Source: G001797105 sp964528155
GTDB taxonomy: Bacteria; Chloroflexota; Anaerolineae; Anaerolineales; E44-bin32
DNA length: 29,078 nt
NCBI GenBank assembly: GCA_964528155.1
Contig: CAZGRL010000040.1
Coordinates: 1-29,078 of the forward strand
Direction: 5' to 3'
Shown piece by piece: positions 1 to 7,927 of the stretch. How positions within the stretch are numbered: the stretch's first letter is position 1; every line of letters starts with the position of its first letter. The notes below the pieces were generated by a model, which worked only from the letters and a program-made list of their open reading frames with translations, did not search any database and was not told where the DNA came from. The translations under genes were made by a program, and so were the position numbers.

Positions 1-80
1 GTTCTGGTACTCTGTCATGGGATTGGCTCCGATGGCTGGAGAAAAGCCCGCTAGTTGGCCGGGCCGAGAGGATCGCCATA

Positions 81-108
81 GAAAACAACCGGGCGCTTCA
101 GCGCCCGG
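81..108 (-). terminator. Rho-independent terminator of the long minus-strand gene run
   Basis: A perfect 8-bp stem (CCGGGCGC/GCGCCCGG, 89-108) has a TTCA tetraloop. Read on the minus strand it is followed by TTGTTTTC. It lies 10 nt after the stop codon of the gene at 118-510, so it probably ends the transcript covering the upstream minus-strand genes. Confidence 0.8.
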
Positions 109-117
109 CGACATCAG

Positions 118-510
118 TCAGGACAAGGGGTCGGAGTCGTCCGGCTCGTCAAGATCGTCATCGAAATCATCGGCCCCCAGCTCGATTTCGACTTCGATCT
201 CTCCCTGCTCGAGGCGCAGCCAGAGGATTAAGACATGCCCTTCGGCTTGCTCGGTCCAGCGAGCAGCGACGATCGGGGCAAGTTGGGTGAGGCCGTCCTC
301 GTTTCGGTATTCGAGATTGATCGAGTGTCCTTGACGCCATGCCCGGTAGCATCGCTCGACCAGGGCCGGGCCGTTGGCGGTACGGACTCGACACATGGCT
401 ACCTGGCTCGGGGCCGGCCCTTCCGTCAGGCCGGCCAGCCAGGGGTCATTGTCAAGTTCGAACGTGGGCGGCGGCCCCTCGATAATCGTGATCTTGTCTT
501 GGTCTTCCAT
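118..510 (-). CDS. small acidic hypothetical protein
   Basis: This 130-residue protein has no family I recognise. The middle (residues 40-110) alternates hydrophobic and charged residues as a compact beta-rich domain would. The C-terminal 30 residues are very acidic, with many Asp and Glu and a DDFDDD run. It has no signal peptide, membrane segment or cysteine pair motif. The ATG is preceded by a GAGGGGAG ribosome site. It is the last gene of the minus-strand run and is followed at once by a hairpin terminator. The clean ribosome site, terminator and purposeful length make it a real gene; its function is unknown. Confidence 0.7.
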   Translation of the reverse strand: MEDQDKITIIEGPPPTFELDNDPWLAGLTEGPAPSQVAMCRVRTANGPALVERCYRAWRQGHSINLEYRNEDGLTQLAPIVAARWTEQAEGHVLILWLRLEQGEIEVEIELGADDFDDDLDEPDDSDPLS

Positions 511-561
511 GCTCCCCTCGGTTTCCTGCGGCTAGGTCACCGGGCGGAATATTACCACAAG

Positions 562-1557
562 TCAATGCTCGCGTCTGACTTTGAGGTACCCATTCTCTAC
601 GAACCAGGCCAGCGAGTCCCGAAGGGTCTCTTCAGCCGGCCTGACGGTCAAGCCCAACTCCTGCTTTGCTTTGAGACAATCATAGCCTTGCCACAGGCGG
701 ATCGCCTGGAGGTGGCCGCTCGCCTGCGCCAGCCCGGGTACGGCCGAGAGGAACCTGACAAGCCGATCGACAAACGCCAGAGGGAGACCCATTCGCGGCG
801 GAGGTACTCCGACAGCCTCGGCGGCCAACTCCATCGCTTCGCGCATGGGAAGATTGTGCCCGCCCAGGATGTATCGCTGCCCGCTCCGGCCGACTTCAGC
901 CGCCCGCACCTGGGCCCGAGCGACATCCCTGACATCGACGATGTTCACCTCGACCGGAAGCCAGGCAATGCCCCAACCGCGGGCGATCCACAACAACACT
1001 CTCCCCAACGCAAGATGTACGTCACCCGGCCCAAAGACGGCTGTTGGGTTGACCACAATGACATCCAGACCCAAAGACGTCGCGCGCAGGACCTCGCTTT
1101 CCATGGCGTATTTGCATTCGTAGTAGGCAGAACGCGGGAGTGATCCCGGAAGATAGACGTCGCGCTCATCGGTGAGTCTGCCCACTCCCGGCGGAGGCGC
1201 GCCGATCGTGGACAAGCTGGAGGTATACACGAGACGCTTGACACCGGCCTGGAGACAGGCATTGATCACGTTCCGCGTCTGGCTGACCGCGCCGGCGACC
1301 TGTGAATGCACCGGCCGGCCGCTTTGCGGATAGTATCCGGCAGCATGAAACACGAGCCCTATGCCCTCGAATGTCGCCGCCAGACCCACCGGCCGATCGA
1401 GGTTCCCGACGAACCATTCAACCGGGGCCGATCCGACATGGCCGATCGCCCCTGGAACACGCCGGAGACCTCGCACCGACCAACCGCGTTCTAGAGCGGC
1501 CAGGACGATGTGCCCGCCGATGAAGCCCGTCGCGCCTAGAACGAGAACGTCTGTCAT
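562..1557 (-). CDS. NAD-dependent epimerase/dehydratase (extended SDR, HpnA-like)
   Basis: A cytoplasmic NAD(P)-dependent sugar or steroid-like epimerase/dehydratase of the extended short-chain dehydrogenase family. The 331 residues begin with a Rossmann fold carrying GATGFIGG (8-15). The catalytic Y-x3-K is Y145/K149, and S113 or S114 is the likely third catalytic residue. The pattern resembles the hopanoid-associated sugar epimerase group (HpnA) and dihydroflavonol-reductase-like proteins more than UDP-galactose epimerase, but the substrate cannot be read from sequence. No hopanoid genes lie nearby. It follows the zinc alcohol dehydrogenase by 29 nt and precedes the acidic hypothetical, so co-transcription is likely. 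The family call is secure; the exact reaction is not. Confidence 0.88.
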   Translation of the reverse strand: MTDVLVLGATGFIGGHIVLAALERGWSVRGLRRVPGAIGHVGSAPVEWFVGNLDRPVGLAATFEGIGLVFHAAGYYPQSGRPVHSQVAGAVSQTRNVINACLQAGVKRLVYTSSLSTIGAPPPGVGRLTDERDVYLPGSLPRSAYYECKYAMESEVLRATSLGLDVIVVNPTAVFGPGDVHLALGRVLLWIARGWGIAWLPVEVNIVDVRDVARAQVRAAEVGRSGQRYILGGHNLPMREAMELAAEAVGVPPPRMGLPLAFVDRLVRFLSAVPGLAQASGHLQAIRLWQGYDCLKAKQELGLTVRPAEETLRDSLAWFVENGYLKVRREH

Positions 1558-1586
1558 GAGATCGATCTCAGGAATCGAGCGCCGGA

Positions 1587-2804
1587 TCAGCTGGCATGCG
1601 AAATGTCGAGAATGACCTTGATCGAGCCGCTCTTCTTGTCCACGGCGGTCGCGATGGCCCGCTTGTGCTCTGAGAAGGGGAAGCGGTGGGTGATCATCCC
1701 GGCGTGCCGCAGCCGACCGTCACGGATCATCTCGACGACGATGTCGTACGTGTTGGCGCCAGCCCCCTCCCATTTCTCCATCCCGAAGAACCCGGCCCCG
1801 ATCAGGTCAACTTCCTGATACCAGACAGGGTTGAGGTCGACCTTCATCTCGCTCAGGGTGATCCCAACCATGACGACGGCTCCCCCGGCCCGCGCCCAGC
1901 GTAGTCCGTCACCGATCGTCGTCGGGCTCCCGACACAGTCATAGATTACTTCGAACCCACCCAGCAACATCCCCTTGTTCATCGGCGCACGGTAGTACTT
2001 GGCGTCGGAGATGCCGGCCAGTTCTGCGTACAGGTCTCCGCCCCGGACGACGCTCTCGAAATCCAGACGCCGGGCAGTCTGCTCTTGATGGGCATAACGC
2101 GTCAGGACGGTGACCCTGGCGGCGGGCTCGACGGCCCTGGCCGCCTGCGCTGTCAGAAGGCCGATCGTCCCGGCTCCGATGACCAGCACATGATCTCCAG
2201 GCTGTGGCCTGTGGCGAAGGACGGCGTGCAGCGCGATCGCCATGGGCTCGATGAACAAGGCCTGGTCATCATCCAGGTCTTCCGGGACGAGGTATACCTC
2301 GGTCTCGTGCGCTGTGTAGCCTTCACTCCACCCTCCGCCAACTCCCTCCGGCCCGACCCCGAGTGAGGCGTTCTCACACAGCTGCACCTGCCCTTGCGCG
2401 CACGAACGACAGAGCGGATCGATCTCCTGGCTGAAGCAGTTCCGGCCCGCGTGCCGCGACTGCATAACGACCCGATCACCCACCCGGAACCGCGTGACGC
2501 CCTCTCCAATCTCGATGACATCGCTCACAACTTCGTGTCCCAGGAAGATGCGACGGTTGGCCGGCAGCGCCGCCGGGCCGATCCGTGGACTGCCTTTGAC
2601 CAACAGTAAGGACAGGTCAGTTCCGCAAATCCCGCATTGCCGATTGCGCACGCGGATCCAACGAGGCCCAGTGAGCGGTGGATCTGCCAGATCCACCACT
2701 CGGGCCGAAGAGATCGGGCTCCACACAATCCCCGGCAGCACCGGGCGGAGCGCCTTGACGGCCAACAGGCGGGGGAGTGCGGTGTCTACGAAGATGCTTC
2801 GCAC
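1587..2804 (-). CDS. zinc-dependent medium-chain alcohol dehydrogenase
   Basis: An NAD(P)-dependent alcohol or polyol dehydrogenase related to threonine and sorbitol dehydrogenases. I place the start at the GTG at 2804, because a GAGGAAGGG ribosome site lies just upstream; this gives 405 residues. A longer frame runs back into the neighbour but looks unlike protein. The catalytic zinc ligands are C57 (CGICGTD) and H90-E91 (GHE). The structural zinc set is C123, C132, C135 and C143. The GAGTIG nucleotide motif is at 210-215. All metal ligands are present, so it should be active. It starts about 50 nt after the AAC(3)-like gene, in the same transcript as enoyl-CoA hydratase and SDR genes. The substrate is unknown. 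Confidence 0.88.
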   Translation of the reverse strand: MRSIFVDTALPRLLAVKALRPVLPGIVWSPISSARVVDLADPPLTGPRWIRVRNRQCGICGTDLSLLLVKGSPRIGPAALPANRRIFLGHEVVSDVIEIGEGVTRFRVGDRVVMQSRHAGRNCFSQEIDPLCRSCAQGQVQLCENASLGVGPEGVGGGWSEGYTAHETEVYLVPEDLDDDQALFIEPMAIALHAVLRHRPQPGDHVLVIGAGTIGLLTAQAARAVEPAARVTVLTRYAHQEQTARRLDFESVVRGGDLYAELAGISDAKYYRAPMNKGMLLGGFEVIYDCVGSPTTIGDGLRWARAGGAVVMVGITLSEMKVDLNPVWYQEVDLIGAGFFGMEKWEGAGANTYDIVVEMIRDGRLRHAGMITHRFPFSEHKRAIATAVDKKSGSIKVILDISHAS

Positions 2805-2854
2805 AGCTTGTGGCCCTTCCTCGGGCCCAAACGCCTCATGCTTGCCCGCGCGTG

Positions 2855-3655
2855 CTAGTTCTCTTCCATGGTCGAAGCCCGGACGACGGAGCAGCGGGCA
2901 CACCCCTCATCATCACACAACAGCGCCTTGGGATCCATCTTGATCCAGCCGGAAGCGACGTGCAACAGATCTCGCATGGGGAAGCTCTCGATCGTCATGG
3001 GACCTAGCGTCGCTCGACGCACGATACCCTCCAGGCGACCGGCGATCGCCGGGAAGCCGTTGGAGCACCCGGGCATGCCGGGGCACTCCATCACGCCCGT
3101 CGGAGTAAGAGCCCAGCGAACGAAGCCGCGTCGGCCGGCAAGCCTCTCGGCGTGATGAAGGCTTACGTTGGCAGTGTGATCGACGCCCAGCAGAATCACA
3201 TCGGCATCCATCTCCGCCAGCACCGCGATCGGGGCAAGTGGTTCTTCAAGACTCTGAGAACCGAGGACATCGTCGGCACCCATCCCGGCGAAGGAGAGAA
3301 GTGGATGTTCCGATCTCACTGCGCCCTGTGCCAGCCGAAGTGCTTCGGCCAGCGAGCCCATCTCCGGATCCGCCGGAAGATCGGGATGAAAAAACTGGGC
3401 GCCGGCGTTGTGATCGGCCGCGGCTCCGTAGTCCATCGCGTTGCCGCTCGGGCCGACCTCCGGCGTGATCATGGCGCTGAAGGTGAATGTCGGTACGACA
3501 ACCGTGTTGCCAACGGCGAGCAGGGCCCCCAGCACCGCTTCCGCACCCCCGGTGACTTCACCCAGGGAGGCTAGGCGAGCATGGACCAGGATGCGACTTC
3601 CTTGGCTCAGCCCCAGGTCTCGCAGGACTCGGATGAAATCCCGGTAGTTGTACAT
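2855..3655 (-). CDS. AAC(3)-family N-acetyltransferase
   Basis: A member of the aminoglycoside 3-N-acetyltransferase (antibiotic_NAT) fold, which moves acetyl from acetyl-CoA to an amine. The 266 residues show the family signposts: LVHARLASLGEVTGGAEAV near the N-terminus, the VVPTFTF strand, HPLLSFAGMG in the middle, and LLGVDHTANVSLHHAE, which is the usual LGV-x-N-T-S-L-H-x-A-E segment. The C-terminus has an extra CDDEGCARCS cluster that might bind metal. The start is the ATG at 3655; no strong ribosome site precedes it. Environmental members sitting among metabolic genes usually have unknown substrates, so its presence is not good evidence of aminoglycoside resistance. The context is alcohol and acyl-CoA metabolism. 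Confidence 0.85.
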   Translation of the reverse strand: MYNYRDFIRVLRDLGLSQGSRILVHARLASLGEVTGGAEAVLGALLAVGNTVVVPTFTFSAMITPEVGPSGNAMDYGAAADHNAGAQFFHPDLPADPEMGSLAEALRLAQGAVRSEHPLLSFAGMGADDVLGSQSLEEPLAPIAVLAEMDADVILLGVDHTANVSLHHAERLAGRRGFVRWALTPTGVMECPGMPGCSNGFPAIAGRLEGIVRRATLGPMTIESFPMRDLLHVASGWIKMDPKALLCDDEGCARCSVVRASTMEEN

Positions 3656-3733
3656 CAACTCACAGTCCGGCCACGGCGGCGAGGAGAATGATCGACGTCA
3701 GGGAAACGGCTGGCCCGGGGGTTCAATGCCGTG

Positions 3734-4519
3734 TCATTCCCCCTTCCACTCGGCAGGTCGCTTCTCCAGGAAAGCCTTCATGCCTTCCTTCTGATCATGA
3801 CTGGCGAACAGGAAGTAGAAGGCGCGTCTTTCATCGGCCAGGCCGTCCGTCAGGAAGGACTCGAAGGCATGGTTGACAGCTTCTTTCCCAAGCCTGATTG
3901 CCAGGGGCGCCCGGATTGCGATCTCCTCGGCCAGTTTCAACGCCTCATCCAGATAGGCCTCCTCCGGTACGATGCGGTTGACCAGCCCATGTTGATGCGC
4001 CTCAGTGGCGGTCAGAATCCGACCGTTGAGGACCATCTCCATCGCGATGGCTTTGCCCGCCGCACGCGCGATCCTTTGCGTGCCCCCGGCACCGGGGATC
4101 ACGCCCAGATTGATTTCGGGTTGGCCGAACTTGGCCGTCTCCGAGGCGACGATCATGTCGCAGGCCATCGCCAGTTCGTTCCCCCCGCCGAGGCACCACC
4201 CTGACACGGCCGCGATCACCGGCTTCTTCACTTTGCGGATGCGGTCCCACTGGGTGATTTTGCCTCCGGTGAACATGCCGATGGCGGATTCGTCGGCCAT
4301 CTCTTTGATGTCGGCTCCGGAGGCGAACGCCCTGGCGTCTCCGGTCACGACCATCGCCCCAATGTCCGGGGAGGCGTCAAATGTCTCAAGGGCCGACGCC
4401 ACCTCGTTCATGAGAACAGAGTCGAGGGCGTTGCGCAGCTTGGGCCGGTTAAGCCGGATCAGGCCTACTCGGCCGCGGATCTCGGTCAAGATCGCCGTAT
4501 AGTCCATGCCCTTCTCCAT
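3734..4519 (-). CDS. enoyl-CoA hydratase (crotonase)
   Basis: It hydrates trans-2-enoyl-CoA to 3-hydroxyacyl-CoA (beta-oxidation or a related CoA pathway) in the cytoplasm. The 261 residues match mitochondrial-type crotonase closely. Both catalytic glutamates are present 20 residues apart, E115 in GGGNELAM and E135 in FGQPEINLG, which is the spacing of E144/E164 in the rat enzyme. The oxyanion-hole segment ASGADI (66-71) and IPGAGGTQR (141-149) are intact. A true hydratase is therefore more likely than an isomerase. The second ATG, four codons in, has the better ribosome site (GGAGAAGG), so the protein may be 257 residues. It sits in the minus-strand run with an SDR reductase that could oxidise or reduce the product. 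Confidence 0.93.
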   Translation of the reverse strand: MEKGMDYTAILTEIRGRVGLIRLNRPKLRNALDSVLMNEVASALETFDASPDIGAMVVTGDARAFASGADIKEMADESAIGMFTGGKITQWDRIRKVKKPVIAAVSGWCLGGGNELAMACDMIVASETAKFGQPEINLGVIPGAGGTQRIARAAGKAIAMEMVLNGRILTATEAHQHGLVNRIVPEEAYLDEALKLAEEIAIRAPLAIRLGKEAVNHAFESFLTDGLADERRAFYFLFASHDQKEGMKAFLEKRPAEWKGE

Positions 4520-4596
4520 ACGATCCTTCGTCCTGGACAGATCTCCGATAACGACGCCTGGGCTGCAGGTCGTCGCCTCTGGCGATGATCGACGCT

Positions 4597-5073
4597 CTAT
4601 GCCTCTCGGCTCTTAGCCAGCTGTTCGAGGTGCTCGTCGAAGTGGCTCACCGAGTACTCGATCCACCATTGCAGGGTGCGAACGCCGAAGCTCGGATGCA
4701 CCCCCGTACGGCTCCAGTCATCTCCACCCAAAGGTTGTATCAGTCTGCTGCCCCTGGAGCGCAGATCCTGGATCTCGTTCAGGATCGCGCCGACTGCCTC
4801 CTGCGAGTCATAGTGCTCATCCATCCAGACTTCTGGATCGAAGCTCGGCAGCTTTGGGGAATCCTCTTCCAGGATCTTCGAAATACAAGGCGCAAACGCC
4901 CGCGCCTCAACATCCCGCATATGTGTGAGCACCTGATGCGTTGACCATCCGCCGAGTTCGAGTTCGCGCCTGATGCGCTCTTCCGACATACCAGCGATAA
5001 GCCCGGAGAGCTCCTCCAACTGGCTGACATAGCGGGCGATCAAGCGATTGCGGTACTCGGCGAGTTCGGTCAT
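4597..5073 (-). CDS. DinB-family protein
   Basis: A 158-residue four-helix-bundle protein of the DinB/YfiT superfamily, whose members usually bind a metal through three histidines and often act as thiol-dependent transferases. Candidate ligands are H46 or H51 in WSTHQVLTHMRD and the C-terminal pair H144/H148 (HFDEH), in the standard helix positions. I use the ATG at 5073 with GGAGG 11 nt upstream. A frame 15 codons longer starts with low-quality sequence. Its upstream neighbour is a second, fused DinB protein, so the two may have arisen by duplication. Substrate unknown. Confidence 0.8.
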   Translation of the reverse strand: MTELAEYRNRLIARYVSQLEELSGLIAGMSEERIRRELELGGWSTHQVLTHMRDVEARAFAPCISKILEEDSPKLPSFDPEVWMDEHYDSQEAVGAILNEIQDLRSRGSRLIQPLGGDDWSRTGVHPSFGVRTLQWWIEYSVSHFDEHLEQLAKSREA

Positions 5074-5139
5074 CGGTCCAGGAGCCTCCGTCTCTGTCTG
5101 CCGCCCCTCGCACGGCAAGCGAAATATCAGGGCGCCGAC

Positions 5140-5814
5140 CTAACGCACCCTCGACAGCAGTTTGCGGATATGCAACGTATGATCACGCTCATGCCAGAGT
5201 GTGCGCCGGATGACTTTGCGCGCCGACCATGTCTCACCGGAGAGCGTTACCACGCCCGTCCGGCGGGCCAGCTCAGGTATCTGGCCGTGAAGATGCTCGC
5301 GCACTCTCGATAGACGGTCCAGCGGGTCGTCCGGCAGCTCACTCCTTGGGAAGGCCAGGCTCAGGCGGTCCATATACCACAGCTCTGCGTTTGCGACGTG
5401 TTTCAGAACGCCGGCGATCGGCCATCTTTCCCCGGTGATTTGCTTGTCAAGCTGAATCGGCTCGAGTCCTTTGATCTCCTCCAGGAGATCGGCCCGGGTG
5501 GCGTTCAGCAGCAGCCTGAACTCCTCAATCTCTTCCTGATCGAGTGGCGGTCGATCAGAGGCGAAGAAGGCATTGACCTCGTAGTCGTCCTCATACATCC
5601 AGGACCGAATGACTTCTCCGACCACGAGCGGTGGAGATGGCCGCAAGACTTGCAGGTCATGCGCCGCACACCAACCCAGATACTGCTCGATGACATGTGG
5701 CGCGGCTGCGATCGCACGTTCTCTGTCGGTGTTGGTGGCGAAGCAGCCCGGAAGATCGGGCACGTGGGCGATCCATTGCCCGTCCATCTCTTCGGCACAG
5801 ATCAGATAAGCCAT
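5140..5814 (-). CDS. HicB-like domain fused to DinB domain
   Basis: This 224-residue protein joins two known folds. Residues 1-50 are HicB-like: a short strand, then GQWIAHVPDLPGCFA, then an EAI-type helix ending in IEQYLGW. HicB is normally the antitoxin of HicA. Residues 90-224 form a DinB four-helix bundle with H139 (VLKHVANAE) and H208/H212 (HERDH) as probable metal ligands. No HicA-like toxin gene is adjacent, so an antitoxin role is unlikely; the N-terminal domain may serve as a binding or dimer module. The ATG is one base after the stop of the SDR gene, which implies translational coupling, and a second DinB gene follows 66 nt downstream. Function unknown. Confidence 0.85.
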   Translation of the reverse strand: MAYLICAEEMDGQWIAHVPDLPGCFATNTDRERAIAAAPHVIEQYLGWCAAHDLQVLRPSPPLVVGEVIRSWMYEDDYEVNAFFASDRPPLDQEEIEEFRLLLNATRADLLEEIKGLEPIQLDKQITGERWPIAGVLKHVANAELWYMDRLSLAFPRSELPDDPLDRLSRVREHLHGQIPELARRTGVVTLSGETWSARKVIRRTLWHERDHTLHIRKLLSRVR

Positions 5815-5815
5815 C

Positions 5816-6571
5816 TCAGGACATCACCTTACCGCCGTCGACGTTTAGCGCCTGTCCCGTGATGTAGGCAGCGGCGGGGGAACACAGGAACAGAACGACT
5901 CCGGTGATGTCCGCTGGTTCACCCAGTCGACCCTGAGGAATGTCGGCCAGCCAGCGAGCCATCATCTCAGGATCCTCGCGCAGCCGAGCCGTCATCTCCG
6001 TCGCAACCACGCCGGGACACACGGCATTCACCCGGATATTATATGCAGCCAACTCACGCGCGGCTTCCCGAGTGAGGCCGATAAGTCCCATCTTGCTGGC
6101 GACGTAGGCCGAGCGGTCCTTCAATCCATGTGCGCGACCGGCAATCGAGGCGATATTGACGATCGCCCCTCCGGCGTGCTCAGCCATCACTCGACCGACC
6201 GCCTGGGTCAAGAGAAACGGGGCCTTCAGATTCACCGCCAACGTTCGGTCCCAGTCCCACTCATCGAGGTCGAGCAAGCGGGCGTGCGGTTCTACCCCGG
6301 CATTGTTGACCAGGATATCCACCCCACCCATTCCATCGACCACCGAGTGCAGCATCGTCTGCACGGCCATCTTGTTGGACACATCCGCGGCGTACGCGAC
6401 CGCCCGCCCGCCTGCACGGGTGATCTCCGCCACGGTGTCATCCAGGTTGACCGGTGTCAGGTCGTTGGCCGCCACGGTCGCACCTTCCCCCGCAAACGCC
6501 ACGGCGATCTGGCGCCCGATGCCGCGACCCGCACCTGTGATCAGCGCAACTTTCCCGTCAAATGCTCCCAT
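5816..6571 (-). CDS. short-chain dehydrogenase/reductase (FabG-like)
   Basis: A classical NAD(P)(H)-dependent SDR of 251 residues, close to 3-oxoacyl-ACP reductase or glucose/3-hydroxyacyl dehydrogenases. Visible motifs are TGAGRGIG (12-19), NNAG (89-92), N114, and the catalytic S142, Y156 and K160 (YVASK). The C-terminal GQALNVDGG segment is typical of FabG-like enzymes. D37 at the end of the second strand favours NAD(H) over NADP(H), though this is only a guide. It is directly coupled to the HicB-DinB gene and shares the run with enoyl-CoA hydratase. A 3-hydroxyacyl-CoA or sugar alcohol substrate is plausible, not shown. Confidence 0.92.
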   Translation of the reverse strand: MGAFDGKVALITGAGRGIGRQIAVAFAGEGATVAANDLTPVNLDDTVAEITRAGGRAVAYAADVSNKMAVQTMLHSVVDGMGGVDILVNNAGVEPHARLLDLDEWDWDRTLAVNLKAPFLLTQAVGRVMAEHAGGAIVNIASIAGRAHGLKDRSAYVASKMGLIGLTREAARELAAYNIRVNAVCPGVVATEMTARLREDPEMMARWLADIPQGRLGEPADITGVVLFLCSPAAAYITGQALNVDGGKVMS

Positions 6572-6597
6572 CGTCTGACCTCACGGAGGTCGAAGAG

Positions 6598-7314
6598 TCA
6601 TCCATCCGGACATATGGCAATCGCGTCACCGACCGTCGTCGCATTCACATCGAAACCGAGATACGGACTCGGATCCACAGTGTTCTGGATCTCAAGCTCG
6701 TTTCTGAAGCTTCCACTTCCGTCGTCGAGGACGATCGAGAAATGCAGATGCATGCCGGTCGGGTTGGACGGATCCGCCGAGTAGTTACCTTGATACCCGA
6801 GCAGCGTTCCCGCCTGGACAAACACCTCACTCGTCCCGGGGGGGAAGGCCGGATCGATGAAAGAATTTCCCTTGGGATCGGCCATGTGCGTGTAATATAT
6901 CCAGATCTGACGCCCGGGCTGAAGCGGATCCTGCGGAATGCGGATGATCACGGCTGAATGCCAGGTGGGGAGACGCGTGAGATAGCCACTATATGCGGCG
7001 ACGACGGGTGTCTCGCCCAGGCCGCCCGGCCCCGTCGGACCGAAAATGTCGAGGCCTTGGTGACGGTGGGCCGCGCGCATCGTGTCTCCCCAGAAGAAGC
7101 CGATATAGCCATCGGTAGGCGCGACAAAGGGCGCCTCGCCGCACGCCTGCCCAGCGTGAAGCATCCAATCGGCGTGGGCTTGCGGGTCATCCCAGAATTG
7201 GCGCAGTCGCGCCAGGCGGACGGAAGACGGCCGGATGGACCGATAGGCTACATAACCTCCGACGATCAACAACACAATCGCCGCGGATACACCCCAGCCC
7301 AGTGGTCGCCTCAC
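6598..7314 (-). CDS. M23 family metallopeptidase, membrane-anchored
   Basis: A LytM-type zinc peptidase of 238 residues that would act outside the membrane on peptidoglycan cross-links or another peptide substrate. Residues 5-24 form one transmembrane segment or uncleaved signal anchor. The zinc site is H85 and D89 (HQGLD) plus H191 of HLHF (189-192), with H143 (YTH) as the usual additional active-site histidine. The active site appears complete. The start is the GTG at 7314, weakly supported, since no clear ribosome site is visible. It lies between the YbaK-like gene (55 nt) and the SDR gene (26 nt). Its exact substrate is not evident. Confidence 0.88.
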   Translation of the reverse strand: MRRPLGWGVSAAIVLLIVGGYVAYRSIRPSSVRLARLRQFWDDPQAHADWMLHAGQACGEAPFVAPTDGYIGFFWGDTMRAAHRHQGLDIFGPTGPGGLGETPVVAAYSGYLTRLPTWHSAVIIRIPQDPLQPGRQIWIYYTHMADPKGNSFIDPAFPPGTSEVFVQAGTLLGYQGNYSADPSNPTGMHLHFSIVLDDGSGSFRNELEIQNTVDPSPYLGFDVNATTVGDAIAICPDG

Positions 7315-7369
7315 CGTGGATGGACTCGAACGGAGAATCCAGGCATCCGCTCAGAAGTCGTCGGCGCTT

Positions 7370-7891
7370 TCACGCCTCGCCCGGCCTCGATCCAGCCTGC
7401 ACATCGACGAGCTCAGCCCCACAGACACGCAGCAGTTCGGCCGGTACCATTCGTATGAGCGCCCGGGGCGATCCGCCGCCGGCATAGATCAGCGGAAGAT
7501 CGGTGACTTTCCCATCTACGATCGTCCGGATCGACGCGCGGTGACCGAATGGGGGAAGAGCACCGACGGGATAGCCGGTGATGGAGAGCACGCCCGCGGG
7601 ATCCGCCAGGCTCACCTGTTTCCTTCCCACCTGCATGTACCGGCCGATGGCCCGTCGATCAACATTCTCCGGGCCACGGGCGATCACCAGAAGTGGCTCC
7701 CCATTCACGAGGAAGAGCAACGACTTGACGATTTGCTCAGGTGTTGTACCGACGACCGCAGCCGCCCGATCGACGGTTGGCGTGTCGGCCGGCAAGCCGA
7801 TGATCTCCGCCTGGATTCCATGCGTTCGGATAAATTGCTCCAGGTCCGATGTCCCAAGGGTTGAGCCTTGATCCAGAGCAAAGTCGTTCAG
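7370..7891 (-). CDS. YbaK/ProX-type aminoacyl-tRNA deacylase, apparent CTG start
   Basis: It belongs to the family that hydrolyses mischarged aminoacyl-tRNAs (YbaK, ProX, the ProRS INS domain). Visible signatures are the IVKSLLFLVNGEPLLVIARG block, with the conserved lysine of KSL, and GYPVGALPPFGH. The first ATG/GTG/TTG in frame is a TTG at 7795, but family homology (THGIQAEIIGLPADTPTVDRA) extends upstream of it. The frame is open to the stop of the EthD gene, and a strong ribosome site AAGGAGGT (7898-7905) sits 6 nt before a CTG at 7891. I therefore call a CTG start, giving 173 residues. The alternative is the truncated 141-residue TTG form. It is 36 nt downstream of the EthD gene. Confidence 0.82.
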   Translation of the reverse strand: MNDFALDQGSTLGTSDLEQFIRTHGIQAEIIGLPADTPTVDRAAAVVGTTPEQIVKSLLFLVNGEPLLVIARGPENVDRRAIGRYMQVGRKQVSLADPAGVLSITGYPVGALPPFGHRASIRTIVDGKVTDLPLIYAGGGSPRALIRMVPAELLRVCGAELVDVQAGSRPGEA

Positions 7892-7927
7892 ACAGGTACC
7901 TCCTTCGGCCGGGTGCGATGTACAGTT

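Noticed and set aside
235..1143. A 302-codon plus-strand frame
   Set aside because: It is antisense to the small acidic protein and the epimerase, both with intact motifs and good context; its translation has no family features.
1587..2903. Longer start for the zinc dehydrogenase
   Set aside because: The extra 33 codons overlap the AAC(3)-like gene end and are not protein-like; the GTG at 2804 has a clear GAGGAAGGG site.
2855..3655. Reading the AAC(3)-family gene as aminoglycoside resistance
   Set aside because: The fold is clear, but the context is metabolic and no resistance or mobility genes are nearby.
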